A stretch of 64,000 nucleotides of DNA, from IMG/VR virus record IMGVR_UViG_3300042923_001106, positions 1 to 64,000 of that record; one strand, written 5' to 3'. Source of the DNA: a virus. Below are positions 54,801 to 62,053 of the stretch, piece by piece; position 1 is the first letter of the stretch, and every line of letters starts with the position of its first letter. A program made the position numbers and the translations under genes. The notes under the pieces were generated by a model. It did not search any database and had not been told where the DNA came from. It was given only the letters and a program-made list of their open reading frames with translations.

Positions 54801-54873
54801 CAACATCATCACAAAAGAAAAAGACGAAAACGGTCTGACAAAATTGAAATGGGGAGAGCAGTCAATTGTCTAA
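51853..54873 (+). CDS. Fused N6-adenine methylase and superfamily 2 helicase
   Basis: 1006 residues. Residues ~60-250 are an N6 methylase: GAFYTPHHVCKFLIE, a SAM loop (DMTCGIGNFFNW) and NPPYNLKF near 159. Residues ~480-960 are an SF2 helicase: WNVGLGKTEAG (Walker A, near 503), LILDESHR, LASGTPTKN, VSSQQSLSESVNIP and MQYVGRFTRLN. No nuclease domain is visible. This arrangement recalls DarB-like phage antirestriction proteins and type ISP enzymes without the nuclease. It may modify phage DNA while remodelling it. ATG 51853, AGAAAGAAGG upstream. Confidence 0.85.
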   Translation: MYQISNTVIPQNKRETLNNKILHLIENNLTQKYNVTPSDVYNGYTGFGGLHGLNYNDFNSYHAFSEAKKQIELGAFYTPHHVCKFLIECLKPSSHDLITDMTCGIGNFFNWLPNHSNVYGNEIDIRAYKVAKYLYPNINITADDIRSWSPSVSLDLVIGNPPYNLKFKVGKDEYLSQLYYCLKSYDVLKPSGLLALILPASFLADDFSDSGMIKTINDKFNFIYQAELPSNVFKSVSVENYRTKIMFFQKKSEQIAADKPYSTTLPITAIDQNSSDFIYNTYIKPVIEQKEKVKHKLFFEQLHSNSGDVEFQEKVKKYLFDIKRNKYVKNYYAKATEYVNRYHTQKQPEGMKWDEWEKIRIKKGMVLSYLKRIIKNQHNNERDEIRLIKTNFSIKLKGYSQKNKIYLSKFTGTKEISFNDMILNGSYPFEDETYKFLYNSKRKKFLVQSKPFKQINENSNIKSWLDNFSLYNQEKKETIHLKDFQKEDLQKILQKDKALLAWNVGLGKTEAGITWMSYINQHKHVKNTFIVSSSISIKMTWTQRLSNYGINFKKIESLKDIKTLTKGEIVLISFSMLVKYQKHLKHYIKKQGRKLALILDESHRCIYPNTKTTKAALSVFQRVPYKLLASGTPTKNNANELYLQFMILYGSSINFLCECEYISVEDKKTGEWKEVQNKYYMKPFPQYNQSLFSACFSPKKASVFGIEKGNQNILNSDKLIKLIEKTIIVRSMFEVLNRDMVEFKTHRIEQNVNEKEVYRLIMEEFHSMVRNYYGSTGNHRKDTMLRIIQQIMLLQKAVSIPHKLKEYNGYKEPNKYKKIVNIVNTAKNEKVALGVTFIDSATYYYHKLRSEFPDRRLFQILGETPFKKRQETIQEFESTTNGILVSSQQSLSESVNIPSCDVVICEGLQYNIANIMQYVGRFTRLNSENKTVIHFVTYINSLEQNILALLMAKQRINEFIKQCEYKEDAVIFDEFGISLDIFNNIITKEKDENGLTKLKWGEQSIV

Positions 54874-54895
54874 GGGAGAATCGAATATTCTCCCT
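54873..54895 (+). other. 9-bp perfect hairpin after the methylase-helicase gene
   Basis: AGGGAGAAT (54873-54881), loop CGAAT, ATTCTCCCT (54887-54895). It includes the end of the stop codon. T tract weak; may be a partial terminator or stabiliser. Confidence 0.6.
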
Positions 54896-54985
54896 AAAAT
54901 AAAACTTGATTTTTATAAAGTAAAAGTATATAAATAAAATTAACAAGTAAACCAATTGCAGAAATTTTAAGGGAGGAATACAAAA

Positions 54986-55075
54986 ATGTTCAAAAGCGGA
55001 AAAAGGATTAACGGCAAGTTGTATGTGCGAACCCATAAGGGAAATCTAATTGAATTATCGCTGCTAATTATATAA
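54986..55075 (+). CDS. Very small protein, 29 residues
   Basis: ATG 54986 after GGGAGGAATAC, a strong ribosome binding site. MFKSGKRINGKLYVRTHKGN then a hydrophobic end. Reality rests mainly on the site. Confidence 0.45.
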   Translation: MFKSGKRINGKLYVRTHKGNLIELSLLII

Positions 55076-55109
55076 GTAAAAACATAATATAAAAGGGGTT
55101 TTGTTTATA

Positions 55110-55499
55110 ATGACTGAACAATTGGTAATGGACATAACAAATGATCTGAAAGCAACTGGCAACTTTAAACAGTACAACATTTCCGACATAAACAAGCACT
55201 ATCTTGATTCGTTTCAAAAAGGAAAATACCCGGATCTTTTGACTGATAAAAAGCAACGAATGAGTTTTAACCAATACCGATGCACCGTGAACAATTTTCT
55301 CGAATCGCTTTCTAAAGACGTTGCAATGGTTAAACGTGAGGATATTGATAACTTTCTTGCCCTGATCCCGAATGAGACGACAAGAGGCAACAAAGCAGCT
55401 CACATAAAAAGCTTCCTTGTATATCTCATATCTAACAATGTTAAGAATTGCACGAGCAAGATAAGTCGGGACTTGTTGATAAAACTTTTGGAGATGTAG
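55110..55499 (+). CDS. Free-standing recombinase core-binding (SAM-like) domain
   Basis: 129 residues from ATG 55110. MSFNQYRCTVNNFLESLSKD ... VKREDIDNFLALIPNETTRG, HIKSFLVYLISNN match the N-terminal DNA-binding domain of tyrosine recombinases, but no catalytic domain follows. It may bind recombinase or operator DNA as a regulator or decoy. It is the third recombinase-related protein in the window. Confidence 0.65.
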   Translation: MTEQLVMDITNDLKATGNFKQYNISDINKHYLDSFQKGKYPDLLTDKKQRMSFNQYRCTVNNFLESLSKDVAMVKREDIDNFLALIPNETTRGNKAAHIKSFLVYLISNNVKNCTSKISRDLLIKLLEM

Positions 55500-55567
55500 T
55501 AACTAAACATGATCCAATGAAATCAGAATTTTATTTGGAGTAAAAAATAAAAAATGGAGTGATAACA

Positions 55568-55714
55568 ATGAAAACAAAAGAAGAATTATTAAAGTATTAT
55601 GAAAAGCAACTAGAAAAGGTAACTAACACCTACAAAGATGATCATAGAAAAGAAGAATACATCAAACAAGCAGAGGAAAATTTAGAGGCAGTAAAGAACG
55701 GGAGAGAGTGGTAA
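55568..55714 (+). CDS. Small coiled-coil protein, 48 residues
   Basis: ATG 55568 after TGGAGTGATAAC. MKTKEELLKYYEKQLEKVTN ... YIKQAEENLEAVKNGREW, fully helical and charged. Unknown function. Confidence 0.6.
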   Translation: MKTKEELLKYYEKQLEKVTNTYKDDHRKEEYIKQAEENLEAVKNGREW

Positions 55715-55720
55715 TTAATT

Positions 55721-55954
55721 ATGAAACTATACAAAGTTTACGAAGGTAGCATTGAAGCAATGAAAAATACGCCTTGCAAAGTTGTTATATTTGCAGATGG
55801 GAATAACATTAAAATTTTTCAAAAAGCTTTTTATAGAAATAAATTAAGCAGACCAAACTCGATAAGAAATATAATTTTAGAAAAAACAAAAAATATCAAT
55901 TCAATTGAAAGTGTTCTATATTCTTCGGGCTTCGTACCAAAGGAAGTACATTAA
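55721..55954 (+). CDS. Small early protein, unknown
   Basis: 77 basic residues (MKLYKVYEGSIEAMKNTPCK). Its stop is followed at once by the next ATG. Confidence 0.6.
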   Translation: MKLYKVYEGSIEAMKNTPCKVVIFADGNNIKIFQKAFYRNKLSRPNSIRNIILEKTKNINSIESVLYSSGFVPKEVH

Positions 55955-56161
55955 ATGTTAATACAATACGAAAAAATTAAAGTCGGCGATACATTGATTT
56001 GTAATGTATTAAGTAATAATGGAATTACACAAATCGAACATATTGTAACTAGAATAGAATTTTTGGATATGTATGGAATCAGATCAGATATTAATAAAGA
56101 AGTTGCTATTCTAGGCGCAAGTATCTTAGAACATAAAACGTCTAATAACACAACAAAATAA
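55955..56161 (+). CDS. Small beta-rich protein, unknown
   Basis: 68 residues (MLIQYEKIKVGDTLICNVLS), starting directly after the upstream stop; coupled translation. Confidence 0.6.
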   Translation: MLIQYEKIKVGDTLICNVLSNNGITQIEHIVTRIEFLDMYGIRSDINKEVAILGASILEHKTSNNTTK

Positions 56162-56192
56162 TGCTTTCATCGTCACTTAGGAGCGAACCACT

Positions 56193-56438
56193 ATGCTAGA
56201 CTCAAAAATTATTATGTTAATCCATAACAGAAAAGCAGAAATAAAGCAGGGGCAGAGACAACAATTAATTAAGCATGGGTTCGGAAAAAATTCAAGGGAT
56301 ATTGATAAACAAGCAACGGATGCGTTTTTCAAAATGGCCGAAGAAAGCAAAGAAGACCTAAATGCTTATATTGAATTTGAAAAAGATTATGTCGAGTGTA
56401 ATCAAAGACTTATTCAGTTAAGACTTAGCAGCCAATGA
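56193..56438 (+). CDS. Small helical protein, unknown
   Basis: 81 residues, ATG after TAGGAGCG. MLDSKIIMLIHNRKAEIKQG; helical throughout. Confidence 0.55.
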   Translation: MLDSKIIMLIHNRKAEIKQGQRQQLIKHGFGKNSRDIDKQATDAFFKMAEESKEDLNAYIEFEKDYVECNQRLIQLRLSSQ

Positions 56439-56558
56439 AAGAAGTTTTCGCAGCCCAATGGGACATGTTATAATTGTCATAATATACATAGGCTAACACT
56501 TAACAGTCAAGGGGAATGAAACCAGTCTTTCATAGGATAACAGAGAGGATTGATAAAA

Positions 56559-56807
56559 ATGGAAGAGGTAAAAGTAGGTTTCCAGCATCCTGATTATGGT
56601 ATTCCATGTATCGCAATATGGGATGAGGATGGGGAAACATTGATGTTTGATATTGAAGATTACGAAGAAGCAGAGAAATGGAATCCCGCCGAAGACGTTG
56701 AAGCGGTTCGTCAATGGTGCATGAGGAACGCAATTAACTGTGACAGTGCAAATCGAGCAAATAATCACTTGGCATTCCTAGGAATTAAAGAGTGCATAGC
56801 CGATTAA
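56559..56807 (+). CDS. Small acidic protein, unknown
   Basis: 82 residues from ATG 56559 (AGAGAGG upstream). MEEVKVGFQHPDYGIPCIAI with an acidic middle; unrecognised. Confidence 0.6.
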   Translation: MEEVKVGFQHPDYGIPCIAIWDEDGETLMFDIEDYEEAEKWNPAEDVEAVRQWCMRNAINCDSANRANNHLAFLGIKECIAD

Positions 56808-56863
56808 TCACCCTAAATAGGTTATAAAACAAGTATTTTATCTCATGAACAGGGGGATTGCCT

Positions 56864-57130
56864 GTGCGCTGCAAAGTGTCAAATGGGTATGCAGAAATCG
56901 GAGATATTATTTCTGTTAGTGAGTATGGTAATGCGCAATATAAAGTCACTGAGTTTGGGGACTATGAAGGCGCGCCGCAAATTAGATATCGAAGGATTTT
57001 TCCTGAGACTGGTGAATTCTATCCAGATACAATTGGATCATGGATGAGCTTAGAAGATGCTTCAACGGAGTTAAGATTGGTTAGCCAAAAGAAAAAGTTT
57101 AGTCTTCGTAATTGGATTAGTGGCAGATGA
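56864..57130 (+). CDS. Small early protein, unknown
   Basis: 88 residues from GTG 56864 (AGGGGG upstream; a TTG at 56858 is alternative). MRCKVSNGYAEIGDIISVSE; SH3-like beta content possible. Its stop sits in a hairpin (ATGAAA / TTTTAT) that precedes the convergent gene. Confidence 0.55.
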   Translation: MRCKVSNGYAEIGDIISVSEYGNAQYKVTEFGDYEGAPQIRYRRIFPETGEFYPDTIGSWMSLEDASTELRLVSQKKKFSLRNWISGR

Positions 57131-57232
57131 AAACGGCATTTTATTTAGGATTTTTCTCTAATGAATTCTACATACACATTGTGGACTAGATTAAGATGCC
57201 AAAGGATATAAAATAAAACCAATGATGTAACT

Positions 57233-57544
57233 TCAAATAAATAATGGTTTTGGTCGAACTAAAAGTATAACATTTGTGGGTTTATGTTTATTCAATAATT
57301 CATACATTCTAAACCTTCCAAATGGGTTAGCAGAATGAATAACAATCTTTTTTGGATATGTTCTGTTCTGCACCATGTATCTAACGACTTCATAACCAGA
57401 TGGTTTGCCAAAGCCTAGATCATGGTCTAATGACAATGTGTTTACCTTATACTTGGTTATAATCTTAATACATTCATCTACTGTCTGAACATATTTATAT
57501 CCTTTTGGGCATGGACGAAGATCGTCCAAAAACACATTAATCAT
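57233..57544 (-). CDS. Cyclic-phosphate-processing receiver-like protein (copy 1)
   Basis: 103 residues. NVFLDDLRPCPKGYKYVQTV and LSLDHDLGFGKPSGYEVVRY with VIHSANPFGRFRMYELL match the receiver-like cREC family thought to act on cyclic phosphate ends of RNA or nucleotides. A paralogue lies at 58430-58783. This copy is on the opposite strand within rightward genes. ATG with AGGTGATT. Confidence 0.72.
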   Translation of the reverse strand: MINVFLDDLRPCPKGYKYVQTVDECIKIITKYKVNTLSLDHDLGFGKPSGYEVVRYMVQNRTYPKKIVIHSANPFGRFRMYELLNKHKPTNVILLVRPKPLFI

Positions 57545-57692
57545 AAGTTAATCACCTACAATGGAAGGTAAGATATCCTGTTATTTTATGAAGTGAGCAT
57601 AATGATTGATTGGACACATCGACAAAAAAGTAATTAAATAAAAAGTATAAATAAAAAGTGTATTTCATGTGGTGAACTAGGAGTTGAAATTG
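57545..57692. other. Short intergenic gap
   Basis: No gene, terminator or promoter is clear in these ~150 bases between the receiver-like gene and the DUF1660-like gene; only AT-rich sequence is seen. Confidence 0.4.
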
Positions 57693-57821
57693 ATGAATAA
57701 TTTGTTATGTAAATTGTCTGGACATTCACTTGATTTCTCAAAAGTTGTTGGACGACTATCAAAAACAAATTTAGTGAAATACAGATGTGTGCGATGCAAC
57801 AAAATAGTTGTGTGTAGATGA
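57693..57821 (+). CDS. Small zinc-finger protein, DUF1660-like
   Basis: 42 residues from ATG 57693 (AGGAG upstream). MNNLLCKLSGHSLDFSKVVG ... YRCVRCNKIVV has the C..GH..C..C arrangement of small phage DUF1660 proteins. Its stop lies in a hairpin. Confidence 0.65.
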   Translation: MNNLLCKLSGHSLDFSKVVGRLSKTNLVKYRCVRCNKIVVCR

Positions 57822-57854
57822 AATGTATCTTTCATTATGGAGGAGTGATGAAAA

Positions 57855-58142
57855 ATGAATCATTATAAATGGTTAGAGGAAAATCTTCCGACATTTTTTG
57901 AAAAGATGGGAATAAATCCTGAATACTCTCACGGCGTCATAGCGGCTCATGGTGATAAATGTGAAATGGCAAGAACATTGTTTAAAAGAAATGGATTAAA
58001 ATACTGTCATGGGGTAGCCATCTATCTTTTACTAAGTTTTGAGCCATATGCTAATCAAGTACGACAAACAGTAAATGGTTGGATTGATCCATTTGAGTGG
58101 ATTGTTAATAACAAAGATAAATTCGAGCCTTACTTGTCTTAA
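57855..58142 (+). CDS. Early protein, unknown
   Basis: 95 residues, ATG after GGAGGAGTG. MNHYKWLEENLPTFFEKMGI; helical; unrecognised. Confidence 0.6.
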   Translation: MNHYKWLEENLPTFFEKMGINPEYSHGVIAAHGDKCEMARTLFKRNGLKYCHGVAIYLLLSFEPYANQVRQTVNGWIDPFEWIVNNKDKFEPYLS

Positions 58143-58207
58143 CCCAAATAACATTAATAAATAAAAAAATCTACATTTTATTCGATAACAGAGGAGGAGC
58201 AAACAAC

Positions 58208-58396
58208 ATGAAATCTTTGGTTGGGTATAATGTTAAAGTTGAAACATCCAGACAGAATTATAGCGGAGTTGTAGTTGGTCATTTATTCCAGTCCAGTAAA
58301 GTAGATGTGAAGATTACAGAAGTAATCAAAGGAAATAAGAAAGTAGGAAAAGTCGCTCGGTTCTCAATGGATCAAATTACAACGGTTTCGGCATAA
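58208..58396 (+). CDS. Small beta-barrel-like protein, unknown
   Basis: 62 residues, ATG after GAGGAGGAGC. MKSLVGYNVKVETSRQNYSG then beta strands suggest an SH3/Sm-like fold, speculative. Its stop lies in a hairpin (TAAAAT / ATTTTA). Confidence 0.6.
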   Translation: MKSLVGYNVKVETSRQNYSGVVVGHLFQSSKVDVKITEVIKGNKKVGKVARFSMDQITTVSA

Positions 58397-58429
58397 AATT
58401 TGCATTTTAACGGGAGGGAAGGGGTTAAA

Positions 58430-58783
58430 ATGATTAATCTGTATGTTGACGATCTTCGTGATTGTCCTGAAGGCTTCGTTGTTGCTCGTACATATGAAGA
58501 AGCAATTAACCTTGTGGAAAATAACGAAATTGAAATCCTTACACTTGATCATGACCTTGGAGAAGACGCCAATGGCAAGGAACTTCCCAATGGATATGAC
58601 TTCGTTAAATGGTTCTGTGAAAACGGTAAACGAGCAAACAAAATTTATCTTCATACCGACAACCCTGTGGGTCGCAATAATATGTATGAAACGCTTCTCG
58701 CTGCTCAAAGAAGAGGTTTTATTGATGAAGATATTGAAATTTATCATTATCCGATTACGGCAAACAAATATTCTGGGCAATGA
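58430..58783 (+). CDS. Cyclic-phosphate-processing receiver-like protein (copy 2)
   Basis: 117 residues from ATG 58430. NLYVDDLRDCPEGFVVARTY, LTLDHDLGEDANGKELPNGY, YLHTDNPVGRNNMYETLLAA are the same motifs as copy 1. The conserved Asp-Asp, Asp-His-Asp and Asn/Asp-Pro residues are all present. Ends in a hairpin-linked stop. Confidence 0.75.
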   Translation: MINLYVDDLRDCPEGFVVARTYEEAINLVENNEIEILTLDHDLGEDANGKELPNGYDFVKWFCENGKRANKIYLHTDNPVGRNNMYETLLAAQRRGFIDEDIEIYHYPITANKYSGQ

Positions 58784-58812
58784 AATATCTATTTCATTAG
58801 GAGGACTAACGA

Positions 58813-58974
58813 ATGGTTGAAAAGAAAGATTTCGAATTATTCACTAAAACATATCTTGCAGCAGGAGAAATGTTTGATTATGACGGGGATTCTTATGTTA
58901 CGATTTCTATTCTGGAAGTAAGAAGCAATTGGGAAGGAAAATGCATCATCACAGCACTTGTTGTTAAGCAATAA
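58813..58974 (+). CDS. Small early protein, unknown
   Basis: 53 residues, ATG after AGGAGGAC. MVEKKDFELFTKTYLAAGEM then beta strands. Stop in a hairpin (TAAAAT / ATTTTA). Confidence 0.6.
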   Translation: MVEKKDFELFTKTYLAAGEMFDYDGDSYVTISILEVRSNWEGKCIITALVVKQ

Positions 58975-59006
58975 AATGTCCATTTTAATTGGAGGAGTAA
59001 ACGAAG

Positions 59007-59186
59007 ATGAGATATCCTACTTTATACGATAAGGATCAGATTGAATCAATTGTGTATCGACTTGTGGGCTACTGGAACAACGATAACTATGTACAATTTG
59101 TTAAACAATCAAATGAACTTTATGAGAAATACGGAGAGTTTCAAGCAGATGAGTTGATGAAAAAGATTAAGCAACAAATAAAATAA
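59007..59186 (+). CDS. Small helical protein, unknown
   Basis: 59 residues, ATG after GGAGGAG. MRYPTLYDKDQIESIVYRLV; helical. Stop in a hairpin (AATAAAA / TTTTATT). Confidence 0.6.
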   Translation: MRYPTLYDKDQIESIVYRLVGYWNNDNYVQFVKQSNELYEKYGEFQADELMKKIKQQIK

Positions 59187-59217
59187 TTGTTTTATTAACT
59201 AAAAGGAGTGAAAATAA

Positions 59218-59436
59218 ATGAATATATGTAATGTGTATATAAATGTGTCTACTTCATTGATTGGAACATGTGATGTGGAAGTATTTTATCATGATCCAGT
59301 ATGTGATGAATGGGATATAGATGAGGATTTAACAAAGAAAAATTTGAATTCGAGAACTGAAGCTGATTTATACATCAATGAACTTTGGCAGCAAGACGAC
59401 ATAACTATCCGAATTCAGGATGTTAGATATTTTTAA
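59218..59436 (+). CDS. Small acidic protein, unknown
   Basis: 72 residues, ATG after AAAGGAGTG. MNICNVYINVSTSLIGTCDV then acidic; unrecognised. Confidence 0.6.
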   Translation: MNICNVYINVSTSLIGTCDVEVFYHDPVCDEWDIDEDLTKKNLNSRTEADLYINELWQQDDITIRIQDVRYF

Positions 59437-59451
59437 AAGGAGGAGCAAGAA

Positions 59452-59703
59452 ATGAGCCAACTTTACCTATCTAAACCAAGAGGCGATAACAAACATCGTC
59501 TGTGGTTCAAATCCGAAGATCCTAAGAAGGTGAGCGAGTTTAAAGTGGCATGCTTCATGAAAATGGATATTGTTAAAGTCCAACCAATTCACCATACGGA
59601 TTCGAAGGATTTTCAAGTATTCGAATTTTGGAATGGAACATTCGATGAAATCGTTACAGAGTGTCAGAAGGTTGCTCGTATTCTAAATATAGAATTAATA
59701 TAG
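59452..59703 (+). CDS. Small early protein, unknown
   Basis: 83 residues, ATG after AGGAGGAGC. MSQLYLSKPRGDNKHRLWFK; alpha/beta mixed; unrecognised. Confidence 0.6.
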   Translation: MSQLYLSKPRGDNKHRLWFKSEDPKKVSEFKVACFMKMDIVKVQPIHHTDSKDFQVFEFWNGTFDEIVTECQKVARILNIELI

Positions 59704-59827
59704 GTATATCTTTGACCTTTAATTATGCTTATGCTGATTTTAATATAAATGCATCGGAAGTATCTGAGTCATAAAAGGAGAAGTTACTTTCTGGGCGGAT
59801 AAAATCCAAACAGGAGGCTTGGTTTGT

Positions 59828-60007
59828 ATGTGGTTCAAGAAGAAAGAGGAGAGTTATCTTATTGATTTAGTCAAAGAACGAGATGGGTATGTTGTGCGTA
59901 ATCCATCGAACGGAGTAACAGTAAGATGCACAGAGAAATTTCTAGAATCATGGAAAGCAAGAGGTTTTGAAGTGATTTACGCAGGGAAAATAAAGCTTAT
60001 AGAATGA
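59828..60007 (+). CDS. Small basic protein, unknown
   Basis: 59 residues from ATG 59828 (CAGGAGG upstream). MWFKKKEESYLIDLVKERDG. Followed by a strong terminator, so it ends a transcript. Confidence 0.6.
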   Translation: MWFKKKEESYLIDLVKERDGYVVRNPSNGVTVRCTEKFLESWKARGFEVIYAGKIKLIE

Positions 60008-60012
60008 CGGTG

Positions 60013-60032
60013 GAGGCGAAAGCCTCTTTTTT
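60013..60032 (+). terminator. Rho-independent terminator
   Basis: GAGGC (60013-60017), loop GAAA, GCCTC (60022-60026), then T-rich. Strong. Confidence 0.92.
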
Positions 60033-60062
60033 GTTGTAATATTCTCAATGTGCGATTTTAAG

Positions 60063-60092
60063 AAATAAAAGAGCCGTTTTATTTACCGGCTC
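60063..60092 (-). terminator. Rho-independent terminator (leftward)
   Basis: On the minus strand GAGCCG and CGGCTC (60071-60076, 60087-60092) are followed by TTTTATTT. It ends the gene at 60113-60367. Confidence 0.8.
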
Positions 60093-60112
60093 CTAGAAGT
60101 GTGTCCATATAT

Positions 60113-60367
60113 TTATACCGCTCTCTTGACGTCATTGTTAACAATCTCTTCAATATTGAAAATCAAAACTTTACTATACTCTTTTTGATAATACTCGAGT
60201 TGCTTCATCATTTTTTCTTCTGAGGTGTGTACTTCTCCAAACACGTATCCAATTGTATTACCGGCTCTAGCAATTAACCAGTTTTCTACTTGAACATGAT
60301 CCCCGTATACTATTCCCCATAGATCTAAAATTCTTTCGAAACCAATTGCAAACTTTTTACTTGTCAC
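60113..60367 (-). CDS. Minus-strand gene under a LexA-type box, unknown product
   Basis: 84 residues from GTG 60367, chosen because TTGGAGG lies 8 bases before it; the open frame continues up to ATG 60484. MTSKKFAIGFERILDLWGIV ... GNTIGYVFGEVHTSEEKMMK, then helical. Its -10 (TATACT, 60401-60406) follows a perfect DinR/LexA-type palindrome, and its own terminator follows, so it is a single-gene, likely SOS-induced unit. Function unknown; an induction-linked role is plausible. Confidence 0.65.
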   Translation of the reverse strand: MTSKKFAIGFERILDLWGIVYGDHVQVENWLIARAGNTIGYVFGEVHTSEEKMMKQLEYYQKEYSKVLIFNIEEIVNNDVKRAV

Positions 60368-60411
60368 TATCTTTGCCTCCAATTTGTATTGCATATTGTT
60401 AGTATACATTA

Positions 60412-60425
60412 AGAACAAGTGTTCT
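60412..60425. promoter_or_regulatory. LexA (DinR)-type SOS box
   Basis: AGAACAAGTGTTCT: GAAC-AAGT-GTTC fits the Bacillus consensus GAAC-RNRY-GTTC. It overlaps the -35 region of the minus-strand gene, so LexA would block it until DNA damage. Confidence 0.72.
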
Positions 60426-60521
60426 GGTTGAATGTAAATAATGTCCGAAATGTCGTATGTGTACGATGAAAAATGTGGTTTCATAAATCAATTTAATAAA
60501 TAAATATACATAATAATAATG

Positions 60522-60550
60522 TTGTTATTGCGGTGTAATAGGTGTATAAT
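60522..60550 (+). promoter_or_regulatory. Rightward promoter
   Basis: TTGTTA (60522-60527), 17 bases, TATAAT (60545-60550), upstream of the gene at 60584. Confidence 0.75.
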
Positions 60551-60583
60551 ATTAGTAAGTGGAAATAAGGAGGATTGAACAGA

Positions 60584-60772
60584 ATGGCTTGGGAGTTTGT
60601 GAAAACAAACATTGTAGGGTATGGTCGGCTGCTTGATCCAAAGGGAAAGGAATATAATGTTCAATACAATAATGAAGGAAATATAGAAGTTACAACGATT
60701 AAGCGTAATACAATAGTAAAAATTCCTCAGAAGGTACATAGAATGATTACCGAAAAAGTCTATAATACATGA
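60584..60772 (+). CDS. Small early protein, unknown
   Basis: 62 residues from ATG 60584 (AAGGAGG upstream; TTG 60575 overlaps the site). MAWEFVKTNIVGYGRLLDPK; beta-rich, basic C-terminus. Confidence 0.65.
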   Translation: MAWEFVKTNIVGYGRLLDPKGKEYNVQYNNEGNIEVTTIKRNTIVKIPQKVHRMITEKVYNT

Positions 60773-60844
60773 GTGGATAAAAGGGTTATTTCAATTGGTT
60801 AATAAAGTTGGTTTGAATAAATTATTGGAGGCGTTTATTGTAAT

Positions 60845-61150
60845 ATGATAACTAACAATCGTAACGAGATAGTGCAAAAATCCTTTCAATTGCAAGTTAG
60901 ACTTTCTAAAATGGCTAAAGAGGATAATCAGAATGAATTATTAAAAGCTTTACATAGCAATCATAACCAATTAAGACTTGATTATCGAATGAAAAGAATT
61001 TCATTTGAACAATTTCACGATGGATTTTTGTTAGTTAGCAATACTCTTGGTGAGATAGACAGGATTAGCACGGAGATACTAATGGATGCAGTTGAAAAGT
61101 TAGGACAGATGTCTTTATTGCATGGACGTCAAAATGTGGGGATAAAATGA
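60845..61150 (+). CDS. Helical early protein, unknown
   Basis: 101 residues from ATG 60845 after TTGGAGGCG. MITNNRNEIVQKSFQLQVRL; helical. Confidence 0.6.
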   Translation: MITNNRNEIVQKSFQLQVRLSKMAKEDNQNELLKALHSNHNQLRLDYRMKRISFEQFHDGFLLVSNTLGEIDRISTEILMDAVEKLGQMSLLHGRQNVGIK

Positions 61151-61187
61151 CTGTTTCATCATCTTCAATGCTTCAGGAGGATTACAT

Positions 61188-61439
61188 ATGGCAAAAGCAA
61201 AAATACCAAAGCGGACAACTCGAGATGAATTTGTAATGGAAGAATTAGGGGACCAAATATCTGAAGCATTTAACGAAAAATCGGAAGTTCTTTTGACCAT
61301 ATGGGGATGGGAGCAACAATTGCGCGGAACGATAGTGCATTTAGATTCTCGAACAGGTAAGGTTCACGTTCAGAAACAGAATGAAACTGTTAAAGTTCCT
61401 TTCATGGATATTATGCAATTGGATTATCCGAGAGATTAG
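61188..61439 (+). CDS. YolD-like protein
   Basis: 83 residues, ATG after CAGGAGG. VLLTIWGWEQQLRGTIVHLD ... VKVPFMDIMQLD matches the YolD-like family, small beta proteins often beside Y-family polymerases. No such polymerase gene is seen here. Function unknown. Confidence 0.6.
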   Translation: MAKAKIPKRTTRDEFVMEELGDQISEAFNEKSEVLLTIWGWEQQLRGTIVHLDSRTGKVHVQKQNETVKVPFMDIMQLDYPRD

Positions 61440-61478
61440 AATCGAACAGTTTTTTCGGGATCAATGAGGGGAGTTACA

Positions 61479-61712
61479 ATGAAATACATAATGCCAACAT
61501 CCGACTGGATAAACTCGCTTAATATTGGTGATACAGTACTTGAAGTAACGACACCAAGAATCGGAGAAGATGCGTTAATAAAAGAAGTTAGAGTTAAATC
61601 TATATCGAAAACCGGAATAATTTCAGTTGAAGGAAGCAGCAACACTTTCAAAGATGGATATCGGAGAGGGTTTCAACACTCTGGAAACTGTTGGCTTCAA
61701 CCGATATCATAA
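61479..61712 (+). CDS. Small beta-rich protein, unknown
   Basis: 77 residues from ATG 61479 (GAGGGGAG upstream). MKYIMPTSDWINSLNIGDTV; beta-rich. Confidence 0.6.
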   Translation: MKYIMPTSDWINSLNIGDTVLEVTTPRIGEDALIKEVRVKSISKTGIISVEGSSNTFKDGYRRGFQHSGNCWLQPIS

Positions 61713-61725
61713 AGGAGAAGAAGAA

Positions 61726-61968
61726 ATGAAAGTTCCAGCACATATTAAGGAATGTATAAGAAAAAATGCAAAAGCCAATGATATTGCGAGAAAAACAGAT
61801 GATGTGATACGTGATTGGTGACTGAAGAAGAATATTTGCAATGACTCAATCATAGACCAACTAATCGATTGTTGTGACAATACAAATAATCCTGAAAGTT
61901 TCATATTGTTTTTAGAGAATGAAGCTTCTTTTTTTGAAGGAAACGATGATGAGTATTTAGAGAATTGA
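61726..61968 (+). pseudogene. Small gene split by an in-frame TGA
   Basis: ATG 61726 (AAAGGAGAAG upstream) opens MKVPAHIKECIRKNAKANDI to VIRDW, then TGA CTG. The same frame goes on LKKNICNDSIIDQLIDCCDN to DEYLEN*. Read through the TGA it is ~80 residues and one smooth protein. It could be a nonsense mutation, sequence error or readthrough; TGA-CTG resembles leaky stop contexts. Confidence 0.55.
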
Positions 61969-62053
61969 AATTAATTGATTTCTTAGCGAAATAGAGAAGG
62001 AGAGTATTATGAAAGAGTTTTTGATTTGATTCAAAAGGCAAAAGGGGATTAGT

